A stretch of DNA of 64,000 bases from Candidatus Ribeiella danica (GTDB taxonomy: Bacteria; Chloroflexota; Chloroflexia; Chloroflexales; Roseiflexaceae), in the NCBI GenBank assembly GCA_016717335.1, contig JADKFS010000001.1, positions 1,426,001 to 1,490,000 of the forward strand, given 5' to 3'. The notes below the pieces were generated by a model. It made no database searches and was not told the DNA's origin. It was given only the letters and a program-made list of their open reading frames with translations. A program made the translations under genes and the position numbers. Shown here one piece after another: positions 45,528 to 53,931 of the stretch (the stretch's first letter is position 1; every line of letters begins with the position of its first letter).

Positions 45528-45551
45528 ACTAGCAACAGCAAGCGCCATTGC

Positions 45552-45560
45552 TGGTATACT
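45552..45560 (+). promoter_or_regulatory. Extended -10 promoter close to the folK start
   Basis: TGGTATACT ends seven bases before the in-frame GTG at 45568, so a transcript begun there would be leaderless for folK. An alternative ATG with a good SD lies at 45596 but in the wrong frame. Confidence 0.5.
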
Positions 45561-45567
45561 ATGGGCT

Positions 45568-46134
45568 GTGGAAGAACGATCGGAGCGAAATCTACATGGC
45601 TCAGCACCCGGCGCCGTGGTCTACCTGGCGCTCGGCTCGAACCTGGGCGACCGCCGGGCCAACCTGCGGGCCGCGGTCGAGCGGCTGGCGCCGCACGTCG
45701 CGGTCGAGCAGGTCTCGTCGGTGTACGAGACCGAGCCGGCCTACGTGCTCGATCAGCCGCGCTTCCTGAACGCCGCGCTGCGAGGCCGCACCGAGCTGGA
45801 GCCGGCTGCGCTGCTGGCGCTGCTCAAGCAGATCGAGCGCGGGCTGGGCCGCGTCGCCGGGCCGCGCTTCGGCGCGCGCGTGATCGACCTGGACATCCTG
45901 GTCTATGACGATCTTGTTATGGCGACCGACGAGCTGACCGTTCCCCACCCGCGGCTGGCCGAGCGGCCGTTCGTGCTGGTGCCGCTGGCCGAGATCGCGC
46001 CGCGGCTGACGCCGCCCGGCTGGCCGGCGCCTGTCGCGGCGCTGGCCGCGACGGTGCGCGGACACGGCGATGTGCTGGTACGCAGAGGAGGGCTGAGCGA
46101 TGTTCCGTCCGAAAACGTGGCGCCCGAGGATTGA
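45568..46134 (+). CDS. folK: HPPK, 2-amino-4-hydroxy-6-hydroxymethyldihydropteridine pyrophosphokinase
   Basis: About 188 residues from GTG 45568; the core begins at VVYLALGSNLGDRRANL, near residue 17. HPPK transfers pyrophosphate from ATP to the pterin in folate synthesis. Signature parts are YETEP and DQPRFLNAALRG, then the motif RFGARVIDLDILVYDD, whose Asp pair binds magnesium, and VPHPRLAERPFVLVPLAEI. The start is uncertain. ATG 45596 has a good SD (GGAGCGAA) but lies one base out of frame with the core, so either translation begins at a GTG or the sequence has a small indel here. The following hydrolase gene overlaps its end by 35 bases. Confidence 0.88.
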   Translation: MEERSERNLHGSAPGAVVYLALGSNLGDRRANLRAAVERLAPHVAVEQVSSVYETEPAYVLDQPRFLNAALRGRTELEPAALLALLKQIERGLGRVAGPRFGARVIDLDILVYDDLVMATDELTVPHPRLAERPFVLVPLAEIAPRLTPPGWPAPVAALAATVRGHGDVLVRRGGLSDVPSENVAPED

Positions 46135-47086
46135 AAATTTCCTGGCCTTCTACGCGCCGCTCTCGCGCGTGTCCGTCCCACTGTTCAACGGCCTGGCGCG
46201 CCAGCGGCTCATGCGTCGCGGCGTCCAGCAGCGCGAGGCGCGCCTCCAGGGCATCTGCATCAGCTACTACTACAAGGGGCCGGCCGGCGACGCCGGCGCG
46301 GGGGCGATCCCGATCGTGCTGGTCCACGGCATCGCCGACAACGCGCTGACCTGGTCGTTCATCTTCAACTCGCTCGCGCGCGGCCACCCGGTCTACGCGA
46401 TCGACCTGCCCGGCTACGGGTTTTCGAGCCTGCCGCACGGCCGCAACTACACCACGCTCGACGAGATGCGCGATGTCCTGGCCGACTTCTTGCGCGAGGT
46501 CGTCGGGGGGCCGGCCCTGGTCGTCGGCAACTCGATGGGCGGCTGGCTGGCGATCAAGCTCGCCTGGGCCGCGCCCGAGCTGGTGAGCGGCACGATCCTG
46601 ATGGATTCCGGCGGCGCGCCGCTGAACGGCCGCGCGTCGTGGGAGCCGTTCGGCGAGGCGATCGGCATGCGCGACCTGCGCAGCGCGCGGCTGGCGTTTC
46701 GGCAGATGTTCGGCGCCGTCCCGGCGCCGCTGCTCTACCTGGGGCAGCACAGCCTCCAGGATCTGTTCCAGCGCCAGGTCGTGCAGGAGTTCGTCTCCAA
46801 CATGGTCGCGGCGGTGCCCGAAGAGGTGCTGCTGCACCCTGAGGATCTGCGCGACATCCCGGTGCCGGCCGGCCTGGTCTGGGGTCTGAACGACCGCTTC
46901 CTGCCCGAGGGGTCGCTGGAGTTCTTCCGCGACAACCTGCCCGACGCGCCCAAGCTGCTGCTCCAGCGCTGCGGTCACCTGCCCCAGCGCGAGCGGCCGC
47001 GCTCGGTGCTGCGCTTCATCCGGCAGTTCGCCGCACAGCTCGCCTCTGGGACCAAGGCGCGCGCGCAAGGTGTGGTGATAAGGTGA
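46100..47086 (+). CDS. Alpha/beta hydrolase
   Basis: A 328-residue protein with oxyanion strand IVLVHGIADNALTW, nucleophile elbow GNSMGG, acid in VWGLNDRFLP and histidine in QRCGHLPQRERP. It belongs to the large lipase/esterase/dehalogenase-like group; the substrate is unknown. An N-terminal region of about 60 residues, amphipathic and basic, precedes the fold and may contact membrane. ATG 46100 follows AGAGGAGG. It overlaps folK by 35 bases, so translation is probably coupled, though a folate role is not implied. Confidence 0.85.
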   Translation: MFRPKTWRPRIENFLAFYAPLSRVSVPLFNGLARQRLMRRGVQQREARLQGICISYYYKGPAGDAGAGAIPIVLVHGIADNALTWSFIFNSLARGHPVYAIDLPGYGFSSLPHGRNYTTLDEMRDVLADFLREVVGGPALVVGNSMGGWLAIKLAWAAPELVSGTILMDSGGAPLNGRASWEPFGEAIGMRDLRSARLAFRQMFGAVPAPLLYLGQHSLQDLFQRQVVQEFVSNMVAAVPEEVLLHPEDLRDIPVPAGLVWGLNDRFLPEGSLEFFRDNLPDAPKLLLQRCGHLPQRERPRSVLRFIRQFAAQLASGTKARAQGVVIR

Positions 47087-47095
47087 TCGCGCTTG

Positions 47096-47160
47096 AGGCG
47101 CCGCCGTCGGGCTAAAGCCCTCGGCTCCTGCTACGAAGGCCACCTCCGTGGCCTGGGGGC
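47096..47160. repeat. Paired self-complementary blocks after the hydrolase gene
   Basis: GGGCTAAAGCCC and GGCCACCTCCGTGGCC are two small stems in a row, in the same style as 24338-24480. Loose CTGCCGACT-like units follow to about 47210, just before the stop of the convergent HD-GYP gene. Confidence 0.5.
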
Positions 47161-47190
47161 TGAAGGCTGACCGCGGAATACTGCCGGCTG

Positions 47191-48240
47191 CTAACTGCCG
47201 ACTGCCGACTCGCGGCCGCCATCATACTCGGCCAGCCAGTCGAGGAACATCGCCACGACCGCCGGGTCCCAGTACGTGCCGGCGCCGGCGCGCAGCCGGT
47301 CGGACGCCTCGGCGAAGGAGAGCACGCGGTTATACGGCCGGGTCGTCGTCATCGCGTCGAACGCGTCGGCCACCGCCACGATCCGCGCGCCGAGCGGGAT
47401 CTGATCGCGCGCCAGGCCGTCGGGGTAGCCGCGGCCATCCCAGCGCTCGTGGTGGTGCCGCACGATCGGGCAGACCGCGCCGGCCATGCGCAGCGGCTGG
47501 ACGATCCGCTCGCCGATCAGCGTGTGCTGCTGCATCAGCCGGTACTCGGCCGGGGTGAGCGGCCCGCCCTTGCGGATGATCATCTCGTCCACGCCGACCT
47601 TGCCGATGTCGTGCAGCAGCGCCCCGAAGCGCAGGGCGAGCATCTGCTCGGCGCCCAGCCGCATGCGCTCGCCGATCGCGAGCGCGTAGCGCGCCAGCCG
47701 GTACAGGTGGCCCTCGGTGTAGGCGTCCTTGGCCTCGACCGCGCGCGCCAGCGCGAAGATCACCGCGTCGGCCTGCTCGAGGTGATCGGTGCGGCGCTTG
47801 CTGCGCAGCAGCCCGCGGATGCGCACCTCCAGCTCCTGGGGGTCGACCGGCTTCTGCAGGTAGTCGTCGGCGCCGACCTCAAGGCCCTGCAGCCGCCCCG
47901 CGCGCGCCTCCTCGACCGTCACCATAATGATCGGTATCTGCCAGGTCTCAGGGTTGTGCTTGAGCGTGCCGCAGACCTCGTAGCCGTCGATGCCGGGGAG
48001 CTGCACGTCGAGGATGATCAGGTCGGGCTGGCGCAGGGCGACCGCGCTCAGGGCGGCCTGGCCGTCGGTCACCAGCTCGACGGTGTGGTTCGACAGCTCG
48101 AGCAGCGAGGCCAGCGCGCGGCCGGCCTCGCGGCTGTCGTCGACGATCATGATTCGCCCGGGCTCGTCGGCCGACTCATAGGCCAAGGCGTCGATCGCGG
48201 TCGTCGCCGGTCCGCTCGTGTGAGGCGGAACCCACATCAT
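47191..48240 (-). CDS. Response regulator with HD-GYP output (cyclic-di-GMP phosphodiesterase)
   Basis: About 349 residues from ATG 48240, chosen for AGAGGA upstream; an ATG at 48264 is also in frame. The receiver domain starts near RIMIVDDSREAG with phospho-acceptor Asp in DLIILDVQLPGIDGYE and Lys in LQKP. The HD-GYP domain has LLHDIGK and HHERWDGRGYPDGL, the metal and GYP motifs that mark c-di-GMP phosphodiesterases. It should lower c-di-GMP when phosphorylated. No kinase is adjacent. The upstream 386-base region is mostly quiet, with CCACCTTGGGG-type palindromes near 48350-48380. Confidence 0.92.
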   Translation of the reverse strand: MMWVPPHTSGPATTAIDALAYESADEPGRIMIVDDSREAGRALASLLELSNHTVELVTDGQAALSAVALRQPDLIILDVQLPGIDGYEVCGTLKHNPETWQIPIIMVTVEEARAGRLQGLEVGADDYLQKPVDPQELEVRIRGLLRSKRRTDHLEQADAVIFALARAVEAKDAYTEGHLYRLARYALAIGERMRLGAEQMLALRFGALLHDIGKVGVDEMIIRKGGPLTPAEYRLMQQHTLIGERIVQPLRMAGAVCPIVRHHHERWDGRGYPDGLARDQIPLGARIVAVADAFDAMTTTRPYNRVLSFAEASDRLRAGAGTYWDPAVVAMFLDWLAEYDGGRESAVGS

Positions 48241-48626
48241 GCAGATCCTCTCGTCCGTCCGCATGCATGGTGTGAAGGTGAGTGGCGTGGCGGAGTACGG
48301 AGTAAGGGACTCTCAATGGTTCTTCGGGTGGAGATCCGGCGCGGGCGAAGCCCACCTTGGAACCCCCACCTTGGGGGATGTGGAGTGGCCGAAGGCTCGC
48401 CACACTCCCCGACTGTCGACATGTCTCAGGCGACCAGGCCCAGAGTATACGGATTGAAGATGAAGAGTTGATGAATTGGGACGACCGGGCAAATGACAGA
48501 GGCTATATACTATAGCGCCGGCCGATTGTCAAATCATGGTTAACGGGGCTGCCCCTTGCATCTATCCGTTTACGTATTACAATAGGGCCAGCACCAGTCT
48601 GAATGATGCCGTGTCAAGGGGAGCGT
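48241..48626 (+). promoter_or_regulatory. Intergenic region with XRE-gene promoter (48556-48583)
   Basis: TTGCAT (48556-48561) and TACAAT (48578-48583) are 16 bases apart and lie 44 bases before the XRE gene. A second possible -10, TATACT, is at 48506-48511. The part next to the HD-GYP gene contains the inverted blocks AAGCCCACCTTGG and CCACCTTGGGG. Nothing else is seen. Confidence 0.5.
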
Positions 48627-48905
48627 ATGAGCGAGAAACCCGCCAAAGCTCGGCGGCGCCGGCAAGTACAATATACCTGGACGCCAACCGCGATCCGCGC
48701 GCTGCGCGAGCACATGGGGCTGACCCAGCGTGAGATGGCCGACGAGCTGCAGGTGCGCCAGCAGACGATCAGCGAGTGGGAGACCGACGCGCACAAGCCG
48801 CACCGCTCGACCCAGAAGACGCTCAGCATGATCGCCGAGCGCGCCGGGTTCACATACGACGAGACGCTCGTGCCGGTCGAGGAGTCGCCCCCAGATCAAG
48901 GTTGA
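48627..48905 (+). CDS. Small XRE-family helix-turn-helix protein
   Basis: A 92-residue protein. Start ATG 48627 follows GGGGAG. A basic N-terminus (KAKARRRRQVQYTWTP) leads into the Cro/C1-type HTH (IRALREHMGLTQREMADEL and VRQQTISEWETDAHKP). The acidic C-terminus (VPVEESPPDQG) is short, with no sensing domain. The architecture is that of a phage-type or antitoxin-type repressor, but no toxin or integrase is adjacent. Its stop codon lies inside the -35 of a downstream promoter, so it may regulate the next gene and itself. Confidence 0.85.
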   Translation: MSEKPAKARRRRQVQYTWTPTAIRALREHMGLTQREMADELQVRQQTISEWETDAHKPHRSTQKTLSMIAERAGFTYDETLVPVEESPPDQG

Positions 48906-48966
48906 CATATATCCGATACCGTGTTAAGATAGAAACCATCTGAAGAGCGCCGTGGCGGCGCTCTTC
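48902..48966 (+). promoter_or_regulatory. Strong promoter followed at once by a hairpin
   Basis: TTGACA (48902-48907), a 17-base spacer and TAAGAT (48925-48930) form a near-consensus promoter whose -35 overlaps the XRE stop codon. GAAGAGCGCCG (48942-48952) then pairs perfectly with 48956-48966 around TGG, followed by CTTTAG. Transcripts would start near 48937 and meet the hairpin at once, suggesting attenuation or a very short RNA before the gene at 49016. Confidence 0.65.
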
Positions 48967-49015
48967 CTTTAGACCTCATTTACACGATTACGTATAAGGA
49001 CGAGAGGGGGAGGCG

Positions 49016-49342
49016 ATGTTACGGCAGCATTTGCTCCCGTGCGATGAGCTGCGCGCGAGCTACAAGGCCGGCCAGAGCATCACGCTGCTGGCTCGCCGGT
49101 ACGGCTGCAGCCCGACGACCATCGCCAGCCGCCTGCGCGGCTGCGGGGTGGCGCTGCGCTCGGCTCGCTTCGCAGCCACCCCGGTCGACGAGGCGACTCT
49201 GCGGCGGCTCTACCTCGACGAGCGCTGGACGATCGCGGCGCTGGCGGCCTACTTTGGCGTCTCCGCCAGCACGATCGGCAACAAGCGGCGGCGCTACCGG
49301 ATACCGATACGCCCGCGCCAGGCGGAGAAAGTAAGGGGGTGA
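49016..49342 (+). CDS. Small protein with two helix-turn-helix units
   Basis: A 108-residue protein with two similar HTH segments. The first is YKAGQSITLLARRYGCSPTT followed by IASRLRG. The second is YLDERWTIAALAAYFGVSAS followed by TIGNKRRRYRIP. Both resemble resolvase or transposase-type HTH units used for DNA or partner binding; there is no catalytic domain. GGGGGAGG precedes ATG 49016. With the XRE gene before it, and the promoter-hairpin between, it could form a small regulatory module. Targets are unknown. Confidence 0.72.
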   Translation: MLRQHLLPCDELRASYKAGQSITLLARRYGCSPTTIASRLRGCGVALRSARFAATPVDEATLRRLYLDERWTIAALAAYFGVSASTIGNKRRRYRIPIRPRQAEKVRG

Positions 49343-49345
49343 ACG

Positions 49346-49427
49346 CGAGACAAGGGGACAAGGAGACAAGGAGACAAGGAGAAGCGGTGTTTGTCGGTCT
49401 CTGTGTCTCGCAGTCTCCTTGTCTGGG
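49346..49427. repeat. Octamer-array hairpin between HTH gene and acyl-CoA ligase
   Basis: Octamers of the form GAGACAAG (left arm 49346-49384) and near-complementary units such as CTCCTTGT (right arm 49397-49427) close into a hairpin. It fills the gap between these convergent genes and ends five bases before the ligase stop codon. Confidence 0.8.
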
Positions 49428-49431
49428 ATGG

Positions 49432-50952
49432 CTACTTCAGCTCGCGCTTGAGGATCTTGCCGGTCGCGGTCTTCGGCAGCGTGTCGCGGATCTCGACCGA
49501 GCGCGGGTACTTGTAGGCCGCCAGCCGCTCCTTGCAGTAGTCCATGATCTGCTGCGCGTCGCCGGACTGGCCGGGCTTGAGCGACACCACCGCCTTGATC
49601 TCCTCGCCGAGCGCCTCGTCGTAGACGCCGATCACCGCCACCTCGGCGATCGCAGGGTGGCCGTACAGCACCTCCTCGATCTCGCGCGGGTAGACGTTGA
49701 AGCCGCCGCGGATGATCATGTCCTTGACGCGGTCCTTGATGAAATAGTAGCCATCGGCGTCCTTGTAGGCGACATCGCCGGTGTAGAACCAGCCGCCCCT
49801 AAGCGCCTCGGCGTTCGCGTCGGGGCGCTTGTAGTAGCCCTTCATCACGTTGTGCCCACGGATGGCGATCTCACCCAGCTCGCCGGTCGGCACCTCGCGC
49901 CCCTCCGCGTCGACGCAGCGCATCTCGACGCCCCAGATCGGCGTGCCGATCGAGCCGGGCTTCGGCGACCGGTCCAGGTGGTTGAACGAGGCCACCGGCG
50001 AGGTCTCCGAGAGGCCGTAGCCCTCCAGGATGGTCACGCCGTACTTCTTGTTGAAGGCGTGCATCACCTCAACCGGCATGGCCGAGCCGCCCGAGCAGCA
50101 GCGCCGCAGCGCGGAGAGGTCGTACTGCTCGGCGCCGGGGAAGTTCAGCAGGTAGAAGTACATCGTCGGCACGCCGGCGAAGTAGGTGACGTGGTCGCGC
50201 GCCAGGATCTCGAGCGCTCGCTGGGGCTCGAAGCGCGGCAGCAGCGTGATCGTGCCGCCCGAGTAGAGCAGCGCGTTCATCACGCAAGTCTGGCCGAACG
50301 AGTGGAACAGCGGGAGCACCGCCAGCCCGATCTCGTCGCGGTCGGTCTGCAGGATCTTCTCGGCGCCGATGTACGCGTTAAAGAACATGTTGAAGTGACT
50401 CAGCTCGGCGCCCTTCGGCCGGCCGGTCGTCCCGCTGGTGTAGAGGATCACGGCGGTGTCGTCCGGCATGGTCTGGTAGGTGTCGAAGGCCGGCGCGGTG
50501 TCGGCCATCAGCGCGTTGAGCGGCAGCGCGCCGCCGGGGAGCGACGCCTGGCTGCCGGGCGCCTGGGCCACGATCAGATTCTTGCAGCCCTTGGCCTGCT
50601 GGAAGCCCTCGGCCGCCTCGCCGAGAAAGCCCTCCCAGACGATCAGCGCGACTGAGTCGCTGTCGTCGAGGTGATACTCGACCTCGTGGCGCTTGAACAG
50701 GACGTTCAGCGGCACCACCGTCGCGCCAAGCTTCAGAATCGCGTAGTAGCAGATCACAAAGTGCGGCGTGTTCGGCAGCATGATCGCCACCTTGTCGCCC
50801 GGCTTGACGCCCAGGCCAACCAGGCCGTTCGCAATCTTGTTGGCCGCCCCGTTCACCTCGGCGTAGCGCAGCTTAAAATCGTCGAGGATGATGGCGACCT
50901 TGCCTGGATCTCGGCGCGTGCTCTCCTCCAACAGCATTGCCAGATTCAACAT
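49432..50952 (-). CDS. Long-chain fatty-acid-CoA ligase family (AMP-forming)
   Basis: A 506-residue adenylating enzyme. The P-loop-like motif YTSGTTGRPKGAE, the later EGYGLSETSPV, the hinge region YTGDVAYKDADGYY and the C-terminal lysine in TATGKILKREL are all present, so it should activate a carboxylic acid to its AMP ester and then to a CoA thioester. The family assignment is firm; chain length cannot be read. Start ATG 50952 follows AAAGGAG. It is not next to other beta-oxidation genes. Confidence 0.93.
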   Translation of the reverse strand: MLNLAMLLEESTRRDPGKVAIILDDFKLRYAEVNGAANKIANGLVGLGVKPGDKVAIMLPNTPHFVICYYAILKLGATVVPLNVLFKRHEVEYHLDDSDSVALIVWEGFLGEAAEGFQQAKGCKNLIVAQAPGSQASLPGGALPLNALMADTAPAFDTYQTMPDDTAVILYTSGTTGRPKGAELSHFNMFFNAYIGAEKILQTDRDEIGLAVLPLFHSFGQTCVMNALLYSGGTITLLPRFEPQRALEILARDHVTYFAGVPTMYFYLLNFPGAEQYDLSALRRCCSGGSAMPVEVMHAFNKKYGVTILEGYGLSETSPVASFNHLDRSPKPGSIGTPIWGVEMRCVDAEGREVPTGELGEIAIRGHNVMKGYYKRPDANAEALRGGWFYTGDVAYKDADGYYFIKDRVKDMIIRGGFNVYPREIEEVLYGHPAIAEVAVIGVYDEALGEEIKAVVSLKPGQSGDAQQIMDYCKERLAAYKYPRSVEIRDTLPKTATGKILKRELK

Positions 50953-51089
50953 CGAAGTGGCTCCTTTCCGCTCCGCGATTCACAGCGTTCGATTCCGCAT
51001 TGGGCTCGCTTGTGCCAGTGGCAGGGCTCGTGGGGATACGCTGATTATAGGAGAGGCGCCCGGGGATGTCAATCACTTGCCGCCTGCAG

Positions 51090-51248
51090 CTAGTACAAGG
51101 TTCCGGACGTTCGTGTCGGGTTTGGGCTGCCACGATCGGTTCCGCGGTTCTGCAGTTCCGTGGCCACAGAACCGCAGAACCGCAGAACCACAGAACCGCA
51201 GAACCAACGGGCGGCAACCAGCAACGAACTTCTGGAAAGCTGTACTAG
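51090..51248 (+). mobile_element. MITE-like element, copy 1 (24-base TIRs, five octamers)
   Basis: A 159-base element. The left end CTAGTACAAGGTTCCGGACG (51090 onward) and the right end 51225-51248 match in inverted orientation at 19 of 24 positions, and both ends are CTAG. Inside, five CAGAACC(G/A) octamers (51167-51206) face a CGGTTCTGCAGTTCC arm, so much of it folds as a hairpin. No ORF or transposase is seen. It lies between the acyl-CoA ligase and the M1 peptidase. It is the main content of the 336-base gap. Confidence 0.85.
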
Positions 51249-51288
51249 GGCTGTTGCAACGTCCGTGGGGCTGCGCGCCCTACGCCGC

Positions 51289-52764
51289 TCAGCGGCCGCC
51301 GAGCGAGCTGGCGAACAGCTCGCCGAGATCCTGCCCGGAGGCCGACTCGAGCGCGCGGCGCAGGTCGTCGGGGTGGGCAACGCCGTAGCGGTGCCGCTCC
51401 ACGTAGCGCCGCAGCCCGGCGAAGAAGGCGTCGTCGCCGACCCGCTCGCGCAGCGCGGCGATGAACAGGCCGCCCTTGCCATACACCGAGGCGTACAGGC
51501 TGCCCCACGACGGGTAGCGGTCGACCGAGCGACCCAGGCTGTAGCGCGCGCGCCCGCCCAGCGCCGCGATCTCGCTGGCGAAGTAGTCGTCCGCGGCGGC
51601 GGCGCCATCCCACTGCTGCATCACGACGAAGGTGGTGTACTGAGCCAGCGCCTCGTCCAGCCACGGGTCGCGGTAGATGTCGTTGCCGACCAGGCCGTAG
51701 AACCACTGGTGGCCGACCTCGTGCGCCACGTCCTGGTGAGTGGTCGGGCTGTAGCCGCGGTCGAGCAGCAGCAGGATGAAGCCGGGGTACTCGCGCGCGT
51801 CGCTGAAGCCGCGCCCGGCCTCCAGCACGCAGAATGTCAGAGCGCGGTACGGGTACGGCCCGTAGCGCTCGGCCGTGGTCGCCAGCGACTGGACGGCGCG
51901 GCGCAGCACCTGCTGCGCCGCGGCGAGCGGCACCTTGCCGTCGCGGCGGTAGGCCACCCGCAGCGTGACGCCGCCGCTGTCGGCCTCGATGCTGCTGAAG
52001 CGGCCCAGCGCCAGCGCCAGCTCGCGCACCGGGCCGCTGACAAGCTCGGTGGTCGCGGTCGCGCCGCGCGTCGTGCGCCCGATCTCCGCGCCGCCGCTGG
52101 CCACGGCCCACTCGGCGGGGGCGCTCACGAACGCATGGTACAGGCCGCTCTCGGCGTAGACGTGGTCGGGCATCCGAGTCACGTCGGTGCGCCAGCCGCC
52201 ATCCCAGACGGCCAGCTGCGGGATCGCGCCGAGCAGCGGGATGGTGTCGTCGGTGCCGTGCAGCGGGCCGGCATGCGCGGTCCAGCTCAGGCTGATCTGC
52301 GCGGCGGCGCCGGGCTCGATCGGCCGCGCCAGCGCCAGCCGCACCGCCGTATGCCCGGCCTGGTAGCGCGGTTCTACGGGCTTGCCGTCGACGCGCGCAT
52401 CGCTCAGCGCGGCCGCGCCGTCGCCGCCGTCGCCGAACACGTCTTGCGGGAAGTTCTGGTACAGCCGCAGCACCACGTCAGGCAGCGCGGCGCCGGTCGT
52501 ATTCCAGAACAGCAGCTCCAGCTCGCCGCTGAGCCGGCCGGCCGCCGGGTCGACCGCCAGGCGCACGTGGTAGCGCGGCAGCTGCGGGCGCGCCACGTCG
52601 GCCGCGAAGGCCGGGCGCATCGCCGCGGCATAGGCAACCTCGCCGGGGTCGAGCGGGCGGGCGTGGAGCGAGCCGGGCAGCAGCGCCAGCAGCACGAGCA
52701 GGGCGCACCAGCGCGTCGCCGGCCTTCGGCGCCTGGGCGGCATGGCGAAGCGATCTGCGATCAT
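51289..52764 (-). CDS. Secreted M1-family (gluzincin) metallopeptidase
   Basis: About 491 residues from ATG 52764, which overlaps the preceding gene's stop by four bases; a further ATG at 52743 is possible. A signal peptide (RRRRPATRWCALLVLLALLP) is followed by the domain. The zinc motif is AHEVGHQWFYGLVGN with the third ligand Glu in DPWLDEALAQY. EYPGFILLL takes the place of the usual GAMEN exopeptidase loop, as in several M1 relatives, so exo- versus endopeptidase activity is open. It is the last gene of a three-peptidase operon. Confidence 0.9.
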   Translation of the reverse strand: MIADRFAMPPRRRRPATRWCALLVLLALLPGSLHARPLDPGEVAYAAAMRPAFAADVARPQLPRYHVRLAVDPAAGRLSGELELLFWNTTGAALPDVVLRLYQNFPQDVFGDGGDGAAALSDARVDGKPVEPRYQAGHTAVRLALARPIEPGAAAQISLSWTAHAGPLHGTDDTIPLLGAIPQLAVWDGGWRTDVTRMPDHVYAESGLYHAFVSAPAEWAVASGGAEIGRTTRGATATTELVSGPVRELALALGRFSSIEADSGGVTLRVAYRRDGKVPLAAAQQVLRRAVQSLATTAERYGPYPYRALTFCVLEAGRGFSDAREYPGFILLLLDRGYSPTTHQDVAHEVGHQWFYGLVGNDIYRDPWLDEALAQYTTFVVMQQWDGAAAADDYFASEIAALGGRARYSLGRSVDRYPSWGSLYASVYGKGGLFIAALRERVGDDAFFAGLRRYVERHRYGVAHPDDLRRALESASGQDLGELFASSLGGR

Positions 52765-53924
52765 GTGATGTGCGAGCCGCTCGCGGCCAGCGCCAGCCAG
52801 AGCAGCGCGCGCATGCCGGCCTGCAGGCGCGCCGGCTCGATGTACTCGTCGAGCCGGTGCTCGTTGCTGCCGTCGCACACGCCCACGCAGACGGCCGGGA
52901 TGCCGCGGCTGAGCGGGATGTTCGCGTCGGTGCTAGCGATCGTGTAGCCGATCGTGAACCCCTCGACGTGGTACGACTCCGCGGCGGCCAGCACCAGCGG
53001 GTGCTCGGGCGCGATCCCGCCGCTCGGCCGGTCGCCCACCGTCGCCAGCTCGAAGCGCACGCCGGGCTCGGCCGTGTGCGCCGCGCTCACGGCCTGCTCG
53101 ACCTGCCAGACCAGTGCCGCGAGCCCGTCCGGCTCGACCGAGCGCAGGTCCAGCAGCAGCGCGGCGCGCTCGGCGATCGTGTTGACCGAGCTGCCGCCCT
53201 CGATCACGCCGATGTTGAAGCTGCTGCGCGGCGCGCGCGGGACGTCGAGGCGCGACAGCTGCGCGGCCAGCCGCACCAGCGCGTGAACCGCGCTCGGCGC
53301 GCCGAAGTCGGCCCAGGAGTGCCCGCCGTCCGCCGCCGCGCTGATGCGGTAGCGCCGGACCCCCAGCCCGGCGTGGATGATCCGACCGGGGTCGCAGCCC
53401 TCCAGCGCGATCGCCGCGCCGATCCGGCCGTCCAGCCGGTCGACCGCCGCGCGCATCCCGCGCAGGTCGCCCAGGCCCTCCTCGCCGACGTTGGCGACGA
53501 ACCAGATCGCGCGCTCGTTCGGGACAGCGTGCCGCACCAGCGCCGCGGCCAGGTGCAGCAGCGCCGCCACGCCCAGACTGTTGTCGCCCAGGCCGGGGCC
53601 GTAGATCCGCCCGCCCTCGCGGCGGACCGACAGGTCGGTGCCGGCCGGGAAGACCGTGTCCATGTGCGCGGCGATCAGCAGCCCCGGCGCGTCGCTCCGC
53701 CCGTCGCGCCGGCCGTAGACGTTGCCGACCGCGTCGACCGAGACGTCGGCCAGGCCCACGGCGCGCATGCGCTCGGCCACGTAGGCCCCGCGCAGCCGCT
53801 CGTCGAACGTCGGCGCGGGGATCTGCTGCACGGCGATCGCGCTCTCGACGATTGCGGCCCGGTCGAAGCCCTGCGCCGCGGCGCGCGCGGCCGGGTCGCG
53901 CCACCAGTGCTCAATGGCGTTCAT
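52761..53924 (-). CDS. M20-family metallopeptidase
   Basis: A 387-residue zinc peptidase. Metal ligands: His87 and bridging Asp114 (AAHMDTVFP, GPGLGDNSLG), catalytic Glu148/Glu149 in NVGEEGLGDL, and a later histidine in SNEHRLDEY. GGHSWADFG marks the dimerisation lid domain between the two halves of the catalytic domain. It resembles PepT/ArgE-like M20 enzymes that split di- or tripeptides or deacylate amino acids; no signal peptide is present. It starts seven bases after the S51 gene and overlaps the M1 gene by ATGA, so the three genes form an operon. Confidence 0.9.
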   Translation of the reverse strand: MNAIEHWWRDPAARAAAQGFDRAAIVESAIAVQQIPAPTFDERLRGAYVAERMRAVGLADVSVDAVGNVYGRRDGRSDAPGLLIAAHMDTVFPAGTDLSVRREGGRIYGPGLGDNSLGVAALLHLAAALVRHAVPNERAIWFVANVGEEGLGDLRGMRAAVDRLDGRIGAAIALEGCDPGRIIHAGLGVRRYRISAAADGGHSWADFGAPSAVHALVRLAAQLSRLDVPRAPRSSFNIGVIEGGSSVNTIAERAALLLDLRSVEPDGLAALVWQVEQAVSAAHTAEPGVRFELATVGDRPSGGIAPEHPLVLAAAESYHVEGFTIGYTIASTDANIPLSRGIPAVCVGVCDGSNEHRLDEYIEPARLQAGMRALLWLALAASGSHIT

Positions 53925-53931
53925 ACGCGCT

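Noticed and set aside
48627..49342. Toxin-antitoxin pair formed by the two small HTH genes
   Set aside because: Both proteins look like DNA-binding domains; neither has a toxin fold, and they are separated by a promoter and hairpin.
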